Source: an uncultured Rhizobiaceae group bacterium (lineage in GTDB: Bacteria > Pseudomonadota > Alphaproteobacteria > Rhizobiales > Rhizobiaceae). From it: a stretch of 10,416 nt of DNA. The position numbers and the translations under genes were made by a program. The notes below the pieces were generated by a model that made no database searches, had not been told where the DNA came from, and was given only the letters and a program-made list of their open reading frames with translations. The stretch lies in contig CALHHQ010000244.1 in assembly GCA_938030645.1 (NCBI GenBank), positions 1-10,416 of the forward strand. Direction: 5' to 3'. Below, one piece after another: positions 1-6,287 of the stretch. Each line of letters begins with the position of its first letter. Position 1 is the first letter of the stretch.

Positions 1-976
1 TAGAATCTGAGTGATTGGAACCAAACAGTCCACACAACGCATATAGAATAATCATCTTGATCAACATAAGCGCCGGAACCAAAGCCAGAATAAGCCATAG
101 GTTTTCCCAAACAACATCAAGATCGACAGCAAGCCCAACAGCTATGAAGAATAAACCAAGAAAGACGCCACGAAACGGTTCAATATCAGCTTCCAACTCA
201 TGGCGGTAACTGGATTCTGCCAACATCACACCCGCGATAAACGCACCCATTGCCATTGAGAGGCCCGCATATTGCATCAAGACAGCGGCGCCAACGACGG
301 TAAGCAAAGCGGCTGCGATCATGGCCTCTCTGGCTCCCGTGGCGGCAATGATGCCGAACAGCGGATTGAGAAGGTATCGTCCTGCAAATATGAGACCAAC
401 AATACTGGCAATCGCGATACCAAGTTGTTGAAAGCCACTGGACGAAAATTCCATTGAGCCAGCGGCCAGCAAAGAAACCAAAACCAGTAGGGGTGCAATC
501 GCGAGATCTTGGAACAACAAAATACTGAAAGCGCGTTTGCCATATGGCAATTGATCATCGCCACTTTCTTCTAGCAACTGCAACGCGAACGCGGTTGAAG
601 AAAGTGCCAGTCCAAAACCTACAACCGTCGCTGCCGCAGGCTCAAAATACAGTGCCCAAGCAATTGTCGACAGCACAATCCCACTTAATACAACTTGCAA
701 ACCGCCAAGCCCAAAAATCTCATGCCGCATCTCCCAAAGCCGTGCAGGTTTAAGTTCGAGGCCGACAAGAAACAACAACAAAACAACGCCAATTTCGGCT
801 ACATGCAGCACGGTTTCGCCATCGCGAATGTAGTTTAAAATCGGGCCCAATATGATGCCGACACTCAAATAACCGAGAACTGTGCCCAATCCGATCTTCT
901 TGAACAGCGGCGCAGCAATCGTTGCACCGCCCAGAAGAACAACGGCATCTAGAAAAAAGTTGTTAGCGTCAGCCAT
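1..976 (-). CDS. KefB/KefC-type cation:proton antiporter (CPA2 family), C-terminal part cut by window edge
   Basis: Reading the minus strand from the ATG at 976 gives 325 codons with no stop, running off the left edge. The product is an inner-membrane protein of many hydrophobic helices. A CPA2 transporter of this type exchanges K+ or Na+ for H+. Diagnostic stretches are FLVGLELKP (about residue 70), LALSSTAFALQLLEESGD (about 125), LLFQDLAIAPLL (about 155, with the Gln-Asp pair of the ion site), MGAFIAGVMLAES (about 245) and YRHELEADIEPFRG followed by LGLFFIAVGL (about 265-290). The last is very close to KefB/KefC. Full-length Kef proteins are about 600 residues, so the rest of the membrane domain and any C-terminal TrkA-N (RCK) domain lie outside the window. 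An AGG about 8 nt upstream of the ATG is a plausible ribosome binding site. It is divergent from pmbA. The antiporter call is firm. Ion specificity and glutathione gating cannot be judged without the C-terminus. Confidence 0.9.
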   Translation of the reverse strand, partial: MADANNFFLDAVVLLGGATIAAPLFKKIGLGTVLGYLSVGIILGPILNYIRDGETVLHVAEIGVVLLLFLVGLELKPARLWEMRHEIFGLGGLQVVLSGIVLSTIAWALYFEPAAATVVGFGLALSSTAFALQLLEESGDDQLPYGKRAFSILLFQDLAIAPLLVLVSLLAAGSMEFSSSGFQQLGIAIASIVGLIFAGRYLLNPLFGIIAATGAREAMIAAALLTVVGAAVLMQYAGLSMAMGAFIAGVMLAESSYRHELEADIEPFRGVFLGLFFIAVGLAVDLDVVWENLWLILALVPALMLIKMIILYALCGLFGSNHSDS

Positions 977-1123
977 AGTTTTTGCCTGAATCAATTCTGT
1001 GTTGCTGGCGAGTTTATACCAAATTGACAAAGCAATGCGCAGAAACAATCACTAGTTTTCGAACTGCGCTTGTGGCTGTGGCAATGACTGCGTAAACCTG
1101 ACTGCGTAAACAACGACAACTAT
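977..1123. other. Divergent intergenic region between the antiporter and pmbA
   Basis: This 147-bp spacer separates two genes transcribed away from each other, so it must hold promoters for both. A TTGACA hexamer lies at 1024-1029 on the plus strand, but no convincing -10 element follows at 16-18 bp. Further downstream, CTGACT (1098-1103) and TATATG (1121-1126) are 17 bp apart, each matching 4 of 6 bases of the sigma-70 consensus. If used, transcription would begin inside the annotated pmbA start region. On the minus strand TATAAA near 1013-1018 is a possible -10 for the antiporter without a well-placed -35. None of these is strong enough to call as a promoter. Confidence 0.5.
1085..1111. repeat. 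Tandem direct repeat, two 13-bp copies
   Basis: TGACTGCGTAAAC occurs at 1085-1097 and again, identically, at 1099-1111, separated by one base (period 14). It lies 13 bp upstream of the pmbA start codon. It may be a recent slippage duplication. A paired regulator half-site is also possible, though a 14-bp period does not place both copies on the same face of the helix. Confidence 0.85.
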
Positions 1124-2500
1124 ATGATTCAAGGCCTTTGCTCCGTGTCACCTGATCCCGATACAGATTTTCAACTCACCGAACTTGAAGACCGTGCAGC
1201 CGCATTGGTTGAAGCCGCCAAAGATGCTGGCGCTGACCATGCTGACGCTGTTGTAGCGGCAAGTCGCGCTACAGGCGTTGAAGTGCGCAATGGCAATATT
1301 GAGGAAACAGAAAGCGCAGAGAACAAGGCATTCTCCTTGCGTGTATTCGTGGGCAAACGATCAGCTTCAATCTCGTCGAACGATCCAAGCGATGTGGCCG
1401 CTTTGGCAGAACGCGCTGTGTCCATGGCAAAAGTTTCGCCAGAAGATGAATATGCAGGTTTGGCACCTCAAGACATGCTGGCGACGTCTGTTGTCGATCT
1501 CGATTTGTTTGATGCACAAGACATTTCGTTTGAAGATATGCGGGATGAAGCGCTGGCCTGCGAAGAAGCTGCTCTCGCTGTGAAAGGTGTCACTCAATCA
1601 TCAGGGGCGAGTTTTGGCCGTTCTTTGGGTGGAAGTGTGCTCGCCACCAGCCATGGGTTTGTTGGCAGTTATCGCGCCAGCAGGTGTTCAGTTTCTGCAA
1701 CGGCTGTCGCGGGCGAAGGCACATCTATGGAGCGTGAATATGATTTCGACAGTCAACGTTATCGTTCCGATCTGCGCGATGCAGACGAAATAGGTCGCAT
1801 TGCAGGTGAACGGGCCGTCAAAAACTTAAACGCTAAACAAGTGCCCACACAAACGGCAACTGTGATTTACGAACCACGCATGGCCCGCAGTTTGGTGGGT
1901 CACATCGCAGGTGCCATCAATGGAGCGTCAGTGGCACGCAAAACATCGTTTCTTCGTGACCGTATGGGAGATCAGTTGTTTGCAGCTGGTATCGATCTGA
2001 TTGACGAGCCACATTTAAAGCGTGGTGTGGCTTCCAAGCCATTTGATGGCGAAGGAATTGCCTCTGGTGATCTGCAGCTCATCAAAGACGGTGTTTTGCA
2101 AAATTGGTTTTTGGATTGCGCCGCGGCAAATGAGTTGGGTTTGAAAACGAATGGCCGCGCCAACCGTTCTGGCAGTGGTACGTCTCCCGGATCAACCAAC
2201 CTCACGTTGCAGCCCGGCAAACGAAGTGTAAACGACATGATTAAGGACCTTAAGGAAGGTTTTTACATTACCCAATTGATCGGGCAGGGCGTCAATCTTG
2301 TTACGGGCGATTACTCTCGCGGAGCCAGCGGGTTTTGGATTGAAAATGGTGAGCTGACATTTGCCGTGAGCGAGATCACGATTGCAGGCAACTTGTTTGA
2401 TATGTTTGCGAATATGGAACCTGCAAACGATCTTGATAAACGTCATGGAACAAATACGGCAACCATCGCCATTGAAGGGATGACCCTTGCCGGAAGCTGA
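1124..2500 (+). CDS. pmbA: PmbA/TldE-type subunit of the TldD/TldE metalloprotease
   Basis: The 458-residue protein matches the PmbA (TldE) family across its length (usually about 450). Characteristic stretches are AGADHADAVV and VEVRNGNIEETESAENKAFSLRVFVG at the N-terminus, ERAVSMAKVSPEDEYAGL (about 95-113), an FDGEGIAS/LQNWFLD segment in the middle, and GDYSRGASGFWIENGE followed by VSEITIAGNLFDMF near the C-terminus. There is no HExxH motif, as expected: in this heterodimer TldD carries the zinc site and PmbA/TldE does not. In E. coli the cytoplasmic complex matures microcin B17 and C551-type peptides and degrades the CcdA antitoxin. No tldD is in the window. The ATG at 1124 has no clear Shine-Dalgarno, and an in-frame GTG at 1145 (codon 8), with AAGG about 10 nt before it, is an alternative. 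It is the first gene of the plus-strand run and overlaps the next by 14 nt. Confidence 0.93.
   Translation: MIQGLCSVSPDPDTDFQLTELEDRAAALVEAAKDAGADHADAVVAASRATGVEVRNGNIEETESAENKAFSLRVFVGKRSASISSNDPSDVAALAERAVSMAKVSPEDEYAGLAPQDMLATSVVDLDLFDAQDISFEDMRDEALACEEAALAVKGVTQSSGASFGRSLGGSVLATSHGFVGSYRASRCSVSATAVAGEGTSMEREYDFDSQRYRSDLRDADEIGRIAGERAVKNLNAKQVPTQTATVIYEPRMARSLVGHIAGAINGASVARKTSFLRDRMGDQLFAAGIDLIDEPHLKRGVASKPFDGEGIASGDLQLIKDGVLQNWFLDCAAANELGLKTNGRANRSGSGTSPGSTNLTLQPGKRSVNDMIKDLKEGFYITQLIGQGVNLVTGDYSRGASGFWIENGELTFAVSEITIAGNLFDMFANMEPANDLDKRHGTNTATIAIEGMTLAGS
2474..2480 (+). promoter_or_regulatory. Ribosome binding site for the TTG-started phosphatase gene
   Basis: GAAGGGA lies 6 nt upstream of the TTG at 2487, inside the 3' end of pmbA. 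The reading frame has no in-frame ATG until residue 26, already inside the conserved first helix. This site is therefore the main support for the TTG start and for translational coupling to pmbA. Confidence 0.65.
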
Positions 2501-3296
2501 TACGCATGATGCGGATTTGAAGTTGATCACCGAACTCGCACGCGAGTCTGGTGAGATAGCGATGAAGTATTTTGGCAAGTCGCCAGAAGTGTGGATGAAA
2601 GAGGGCGAATCTCCTGTGTCCGAGGCCGATTATGCCATCGACACATTCCTGAAAGAGAAATTGCTAGAAGCTCGCCCTGACTATGGATGGTTGTCAGAGG
2701 AGACAGAGGATAATCTGGATCGCATAAAAACCCAACGAACATTTGTTGTTGATCCTATCGACGGCACACGTGGGTTTATCAATGGTATGAAACGTTGGTG
2801 CATCAGCATAGCCGTGGTAGAAGACAACAGGCCAATCTCAGGTGTTCTGGAATGTCCTGTGATGCAAGAAACGATTACCGCATCTACAAAGAACGGCGCG
2901 AACGTGAATGGTAAATCTATTCAATCCAAAGTTTGCGCAGCCACCAGCAAGATCAAGATAGCAGGTCCGCGCAGTGTGGGTCGCGAGTTCGCCGAGCTGA
3001 TTGAACAAGAGGTCGACATCGTGCCGTTTGTGCCCTCTCTTGCTTATCGGCTAGCCATGATTGCAATGGGACAGATTGATTTGTCACTTGCTCGAGGAAG
3101 TGCGAAAGATTGGGACTTGGCTGCAGCAGATTTGATCGTGCAAGAAGCGGGCGCCAAATTGACAAACTTGCAGGGAGAACAATTGGCTTACAATTGTCGT
3201 GACATTCGCCACAGCACACTCGTTGCCTCCAATGGGGTTCGTCACGATGAAATGCTTGATCTTGCACGCAATGCGATAGATAAACGCCAAAAGTGA
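2487..3296 (+). CDS. Inositol-monophosphatase-family phosphatase (possible CysQ-like 3'(2'),5'-bisphosphate nucleotidase)
   Basis: The 269-residue protein has the Mg2+/Li+-sensitive phosphomonoesterase signatures. SPVSEADYAID is at 42-52. WLSEE (68-72) supplies metal-ligand E71. DPIDGTRGF (89-97) supplies D89, I91, D92 and T94. DWDLAAADLIVQEAG (208-222) supplies D210. All catalytic residues are present. Family members hydrolyse inositol phosphates, 3'-phosphoadenosine 5'-phosphate (CysQ), fructose-1,6-bisphosphate or histidinol phosphate. The sequence read by eye does not choose between them, though CysQ-like or general IMPase annotation would be usual for this locus. It should be cytoplasmic. 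The TTG start overlaps pmbA by 14 nt (2487-2500). The small DUF4170 gene follows after 39 bp, then two lipid A genes, so a role in envelope-related phosphate chemistry is possible but inferred from position only. Confidence 0.88.
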   Translation: MPEADTHDADLKLITELARESGEIAMKYFGKSPEVWMKEGESPVSEADYAIDTFLKEKLLEARPDYGWLSEETEDNLDRIKTQRTFVVDPIDGTRGFINGMKRWCISIAVVEDNRPISGVLECPVMQETITASTKNGANVNGKSIQSKVCAATSKIKIAGPRSVGREFAELIEQEVDIVPFVPSLAYRLAMIAMGQIDLSLARGSAKDWDLAAADLIVQEAGAKLTNLQGEQLAYNCRDIRHSTLVASNGVRHDEMLDLARNAIDKRQK

Positions 3297-3335
3297 TTTC
3301 CCACGGCATTTGCCGACAGCCCTTGAGATTGTGAC

Positions 3336-3572
3336 ATGAGCGATTCAAAAGACAAAAAACAACTTTTGCACATGGTGTTCGGCGGTGAACTTGAAACTTT
3401 GAAAGGTATCGAGTTTAGAGATTTGAACGATTTGGATATTGTCGGTATCTTTCCCGACTATGAGTCCGCGCGTGTCGCATGGAAGGCGAAAGCTCAGTCA
3501 ACAGTGGACAATGCGCATATGCGATATTTCATCGTTCATATGCATCGCCTCCTCGACCCAGAAAATGACTAA
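3336..3572 (+). CDS. DUF4170 family small protein
   Basis: This 78-residue acidic protein has no signal peptide or membrane segment. I recognise it as a DUF4170 member from the pattern LHMVFGGEL, then EFRDLNDLDIVGIFPDYESA, then AWKAKAQSTVDNAHMRYFIVHMHRLLDP, ending almost at once. The length is typical. The family has no established function and is found mainly in Alphaproteobacteria. The C-terminal strand-rich MRYFIVHMHRLL segment looks like the core of a small alpha/beta fold. The gene sits between the IMPase-family phosphatase (39 bp upstream) and waaA (66 bp downstream), an arrangement I recall as common in rhizobia-like genomes. GAG at 3325-3327 is a weak ribosome binding site 8 nt before the ATG. 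Any link to lipopolysaccharide synthesis is inference from position. Confidence 0.85.
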   Translation: MSDSKDKKQLLHMVFGGELETLKGIEFRDLNDLDIVGIFPDYESARVAWKAKAQSTVDNAHMRYFIVHMHRLLDPEND

Positions 3573-3638
3573 TTTATCGCCTATCTACTTCTAAGTGTCG
3601 GCTTGTGAATTGCAGCCGCAAAAATTTGAGATACCTCA

Positions 3639-4982
3639 TTGAGCGATATTTGGGCCAACACCACACTTAAACTGTACCGAGGAATCGGCACGGTGCTTTA
3701 TCCGTTCACTGGACCGTTTTTGCGGTCGCGCGCGCGCAAGGGTAAGGAAGATCGCGATCGCCGTGGCGAAAGATATGGCTATGCAAGTTGGGAACGTCCT
3801 GCTGGCCCTCTTGTTTGGTTGCATGCAGCCAGTGTTGGTGAATCCCTTGCAATCATGCCGCTGATCACCCGTATGGAGAGTTTTGGTATCAATCTGGTTT
3901 TGACAACTGGAACGGTAACCTCAGCAAGTGTCGCCGAAGAACGTTTGTCCAAACGCACCATCCACCAATACGTGCCCTTGGACATGAAACGATCTGTCAG
4001 CCGATTTTTAGACCACTGGAAGCCAGACTTTGCCATTTTCGCTGAATCTGAGATCTGGCCCACGATGATTCAAGAACTCGAAGCGCGAAATGTGCCGCAA
4101 GTGTTGGTCAACGCACGTATGTCAGATCGATCCAATCGCAGATGGAGCAAACGTCCAGCATTAGCGCAAGCTATCTTCGGGAAGTTGTCGCAGGTGATCG
4201 CCCAGTCAGAACTGGACGGAGATCGGTTTCGCGTTTTAGGCGCACCAAAAGTAACCGTTGCGGGTAATTTGAAAGTTGATGCGGGCGTGCCAAATCCTGA
4301 GCCGTCATCTTTGAAAGCTTTGACTGCGATGATTGGGAAGCGGCCAGCATGGACGGCCGTCAGCACCCACAAAGGTGAAGAGGCTGCCATCGGTGAAGCC
4401 CACAAAATGCTTCAATCCAAGTTTCCTGATCTGCTGACAATCATCGTACCACGCCATCCTGATCGCAAAGACGACGTGCTCAATGAATTGGAAGCAGCTG
4501 GACTTAAAGTTGTGACGCGGTCTTCTGGACATCCAATTGAAGCTGATACCAATGTTTTTCTCGGCGATACGATAGGCGAGATGGGACTTTATCTTAGACT
4601 GTCTGAGATCGCGTTTATGGGGAAATCACTGAAGTCTGAAGGTGGTCAAAATCCGATTGAACCTGCAGTGACAGGTTCTGCTATTCTGTCTGGAAAATAC
4701 GTCCAAAATTTTCGCGACACCTATGAAGCTCTATTGAAATGCGGTGGGGCGAAGCTGGTCCGAGATGAAAAAATGCTGGCCAGTTATGTGTTGAAACTTC
4801 TGTCTGATCGATCTGAATTGGAACGCATGAAAAAGGCCGCCCACCAAGAAGTATTGGGTATGACAGGAGCCTTGGAAAAAACGATCACGGCATTGGATGC
4901 CTATGTCATTCCTTTGCGCGTTAAGGCTGGTATTGAACGACGGGGCAAAACCGATACTGTGAAACAAGGTTCAGACGGTTAG
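3639..4982 (+). CDS. waaA: 3-deoxy-D-manno-octulosonic acid (Kdo) transferase WaaA
   Basis: This 447-residue GT-B glycosyltransferase moves Kdo from CMP-Kdo onto the lipid A precursor at the cytoplasmic face of the inner membrane. An N-terminal hydrophobic stretch (about 10-28) is the expected membrane anchor. RRGERYG (41-47) and LHAASVGES (61-69) follow, with E68 matching the catalytic glutamate of the family. ESEIWPTM, VAGNLKVD, STHKGEE, VPRHPDR and GGQNPIEPA (the CMP-Kdo-binding C-terminal domain) appear in the expected order. The start is a TTG at 3639: there is no in-frame ATG before the conserved region, and GAG at 3628-3630 lies 8 nt upstream. lpxK starts 8 nt after the stop, so the two are almost certainly co-transcribed. 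Whether it adds one or two Kdo residues cannot be read from the sequence, although two is usual in alphaproteobacteria. Confidence 0.96.
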   Translation: MSDIWANTTLKLYRGIGTVLYPFTGPFLRSRARKGKEDRDRRGERYGYASWERPAGPLVWLHAASVGESLAIMPLITRMESFGINLVLTTGTVTSASVAEERLSKRTIHQYVPLDMKRSVSRFLDHWKPDFAIFAESEIWPTMIQELEARNVPQVLVNARMSDRSNRRWSKRPALAQAIFGKLSQVIAQSELDGDRFRVLGAPKVTVAGNLKVDAGVPNPEPSSLKALTAMIGKRPAWTAVSTHKGEEAAIGEAHKMLQSKFPDLLTIIVPRHPDRKDDVLNELEAAGLKVVTRSSGHPIEADTNVFLGDTIGEMGLYLRLSEIAFMGKSLKSEGGQNPIEPAVTGSAILSGKYVQNFRDTYEALLKCGGAKLVRDEKMLASYVLKLLSDRSELERMKKAAHQEVLGMTGALEKTITALDAYVIPLRVKAGIERRGKTDTVKQGSDG

Positions 4983-4990
4983 ACTGTTCT

Positions 4991-6022
4991 ATGAGTGAAG
5001 CGCCTCCATTTTGGTTCCAAAAGCCCGGCTTTGCCGCATACGCCTTGTCTCCGTTCGGCAATGTCTATGGCCGCATTGCGGGTAAGCGAATGAAAGCGGC
5101 GCACAGTTACGCGTCCAAAGTACCTGTCTTGTGTATCGGGAATTTTGTGACAGGTGGCGCTGGAAAAACCCCGACAGCAATCGCGATTGCAAAAACGGTG
5201 CGCAATATGAACATGCGTCCGGGGTTTTTAAGCCGCGGCTATGGCGGCAGTATAGCAGAGCCCACTGTGGTTGATGCCAGCGTTCACAATTCCAAAGATG
5301 TTGGCGATGAACCTTTGATCCTTTGCGACTACGCGACCACAGTTGTGTCGCCAAACCGTGTCGCAGGTGCGAAGCTTCTGGAAGAGCAAGATGTTGATTT
5401 CATCATTATGGATGATGGATTTCAAAACGCGTCACTGTTGAAAGATTACAGTCTGGCTGTCGTCGATTCCCGTCGTGGAATTGGCAATGGATTTTGTATT
5501 CCCGCCGGCCCAGTACGTGCCGATATGCGAGCGCAACTTTCCGCTGCCCATGCAGTTCTAGTAATTGGCAAACTGGAAGCCGGTCTCACGGTCATCCGCG
5601 AAGCTGCAAAAATGGCAAAACCGGTGTTGAGTGCTGAGATCAAAGGAATTCAATCGGAAGCCCTGCAAGGGGTTCACGTTCTTGCCTATTCAGGAATTGC
5701 CGATCCAGAGAAGTTTCACACCAGCCTTGAAGATGCTGGGGCGATCGTAACTGCATTTCGAAATTTCCATGACCACCATCCATATACCGCGCAAGAGTGT
5801 CGCGAATTGTTGGAACAAGCACGAGACGAAAAGCTTGTTCCCGTAACGACTGCAAAAGATGCCGCACGTCTGCGAGGCATGGGACGCGAGCAAGATTCTC
5901 TTCGCTCGGTGTCAAAAGTTCTGAATATCGAAATCGCTTTTGAAAATCCGAATTTGGTGGAAATGATCATCAAGTCAGCAATCAAAAATGCTGACGCACG
6001 ACGCATTAGGTCTGCTGATTAA
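4991..6022 (+). CDS. lpxK: Tetraacyldisaccharide 4'-kinase LpxK
   Basis: The 343-residue protein is the ATP-dependent kinase that adds the 4'-phosphate to tetraacyldisaccharide 1-phosphate, giving lipid IVA, the acceptor for WaaA. It is a peripheral inner-membrane P-loop enzyme. Seen in the sequence are an N-terminal amphipathic region with LSPFGNVYG (19-27), the Walker A segment GNFVTGGAGKTP (50-61, K59/T60), LSRGYGG (80-86), VGDEP (104-108), DDGFQN (141-146) with catalytic-region aspartates, and FHDHHPYTAQE in the C-terminal domain. Length is normal for the family (about 330-345). It follows waaA after 8 nt with only a weak purine-rich ribosome binding site, consistent with coupling to waaA translation. 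Its last 17 bp overlap the 3' end of the convergent DUF2093 gene. Confidence 0.96.
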   Translation: MSEAPPFWFQKPGFAAYALSPFGNVYGRIAGKRMKAAHSYASKVPVLCIGNFVTGGAGKTPTAIAIAKTVRNMNMRPGFLSRGYGGSIAEPTVVDASVHNSKDVGDEPLILCDYATTVVSPNRVAGAKLLEEQDVDFIIMDDGFQNASLLKDYSLAVVDSRRGIGNGFCIPAGPVRADMRAQLSAAHAVLVIGKLEAGLTVIREAAKMAKPVLSAEIKGIQSEALQGVHVLAYSGIADPEKFHTSLEDAGAIVTAFRNFHDHHPYTAQECRELLEQARDEKLVPVTTAKDAARLRGMGREQDSLRSVSKVLNIEIAFENPNLVEMIIKSAIKNADARRIRSAD

Positions 6023-6224
6023 GCTGTTCTGCCGCCAGCGAAGCATCTGCATCCACGTAAGCTTCTTGTCGCTGCCAACTCCAATATTTCAATTCGTCCA
6101 GCGGGATCATCTTGCCTGAGATGGCGCATTTCACATGGCTGCCAGGAACCAGAACGTGAAAATCAGCTTCCGTGTATTTGACGGATGCCAGCTGTTCAGT
6201 CGCGGGGCTAAATCGTTTCAACAT
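6006..6224 (-). CDS. DUF2093 family small protein
   Basis: This 72-residue protein matches DUF2093 by VKYTEADFHVLVPGSHVKCA, then ISGKMIPLDELKYWSWQRQEAY. The family has no established function and is largely alphaproteobacterial. I see no signal peptide or membrane helix. Only one conserved-looking Cys (in VKCAISGK) is present, so a zinc ribbon is unlikely. It lies 63 bp downstream of mutL on the same strand and may be read from the mutL transcript. It is convergent with lpxK and overlaps it by 17 bp at the 3' ends. The ATG at 6224 is preceded by a purine-rich GAAAGAA stretch. The family call is fairly sure and the function unknown. Confidence 0.88.
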   Translation of the reverse strand: MLKRFSPATEQLASVKYTEADFHVLVPGSHVKCAISGKMIPLDELKYWSWQRQEAYVDADASLAAEQLNQQT

Positions 6225-6271
6225 GATGTTCTTTCATTTGCACTTTGATCGCTCGACCACTGTCCTGTGAG

Positions 6272-6287
6272 ACTGTTTGAAAACAGT
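6272..6287. repeat. Perfect 7-bp inverted repeat at the end of mutL
   Basis: ACTGTTT (6272-6278), a 2-nt centre (GA), then AAACAGT (6281-6287) form a perfect inverted repeat directly after the mutL stop codon (minus strand, TAA at 6290-6288). As RNA it could form a short, AT-rich hairpin. It lacks the GC-rich stem and long U-tract of a classical terminator, so I call it a repeat and not a terminator. It lies between mutL and the DUF2093 gene. Confidence 0.6.

Noticed and set aside
15..753. Several plus-strand and minus-strand open frames of 60-81 codons at the left end
   Set aside because: They are shadows of the antiporter, which reads continuously on the minus strand from 976 to the window edge and has clear family motifs.
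1024..1029. TTGACA as a sigma-70 -35 box for pmbA
   Set aside because: No acceptable -10 hexamer lies 16-18 bp downstream.
2192..2578. Minus-strand open frame of 128 codons across the pmbA/phosphatase junction
   Set aside because: It is antisense to two well-supported genes, with no recognisable motifs and a Ser/Cys-rich composition typical of antisense frames.
3304..3315. Small hairpin CGGCA-TT-TGCCG between the phosphatase and DUF4170 genes
   Set aside because: A 5-bp stem with no T-tract is not a credible terminator, and the genes look co-transcribed.
2953..3348. Minus-strand open frame of 131 codons antisense to the phosphatase
   Set aside because: No family resemblance. The opposite strand carries intact catalytic motifs (including the WDxAA element).
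3573..3638. Internal promoter or small RNA between DUF4170 and waaA
   Set aside because: The 66-bp gap shows no clear promoter pair, hairpin or reading frame.
3727..3737. Alternating CG run of 11 bases
   Set aside because: It encodes an Arg/Ala-rich segment at the N-terminal side of WaaA and is too short to argue for a structural role.
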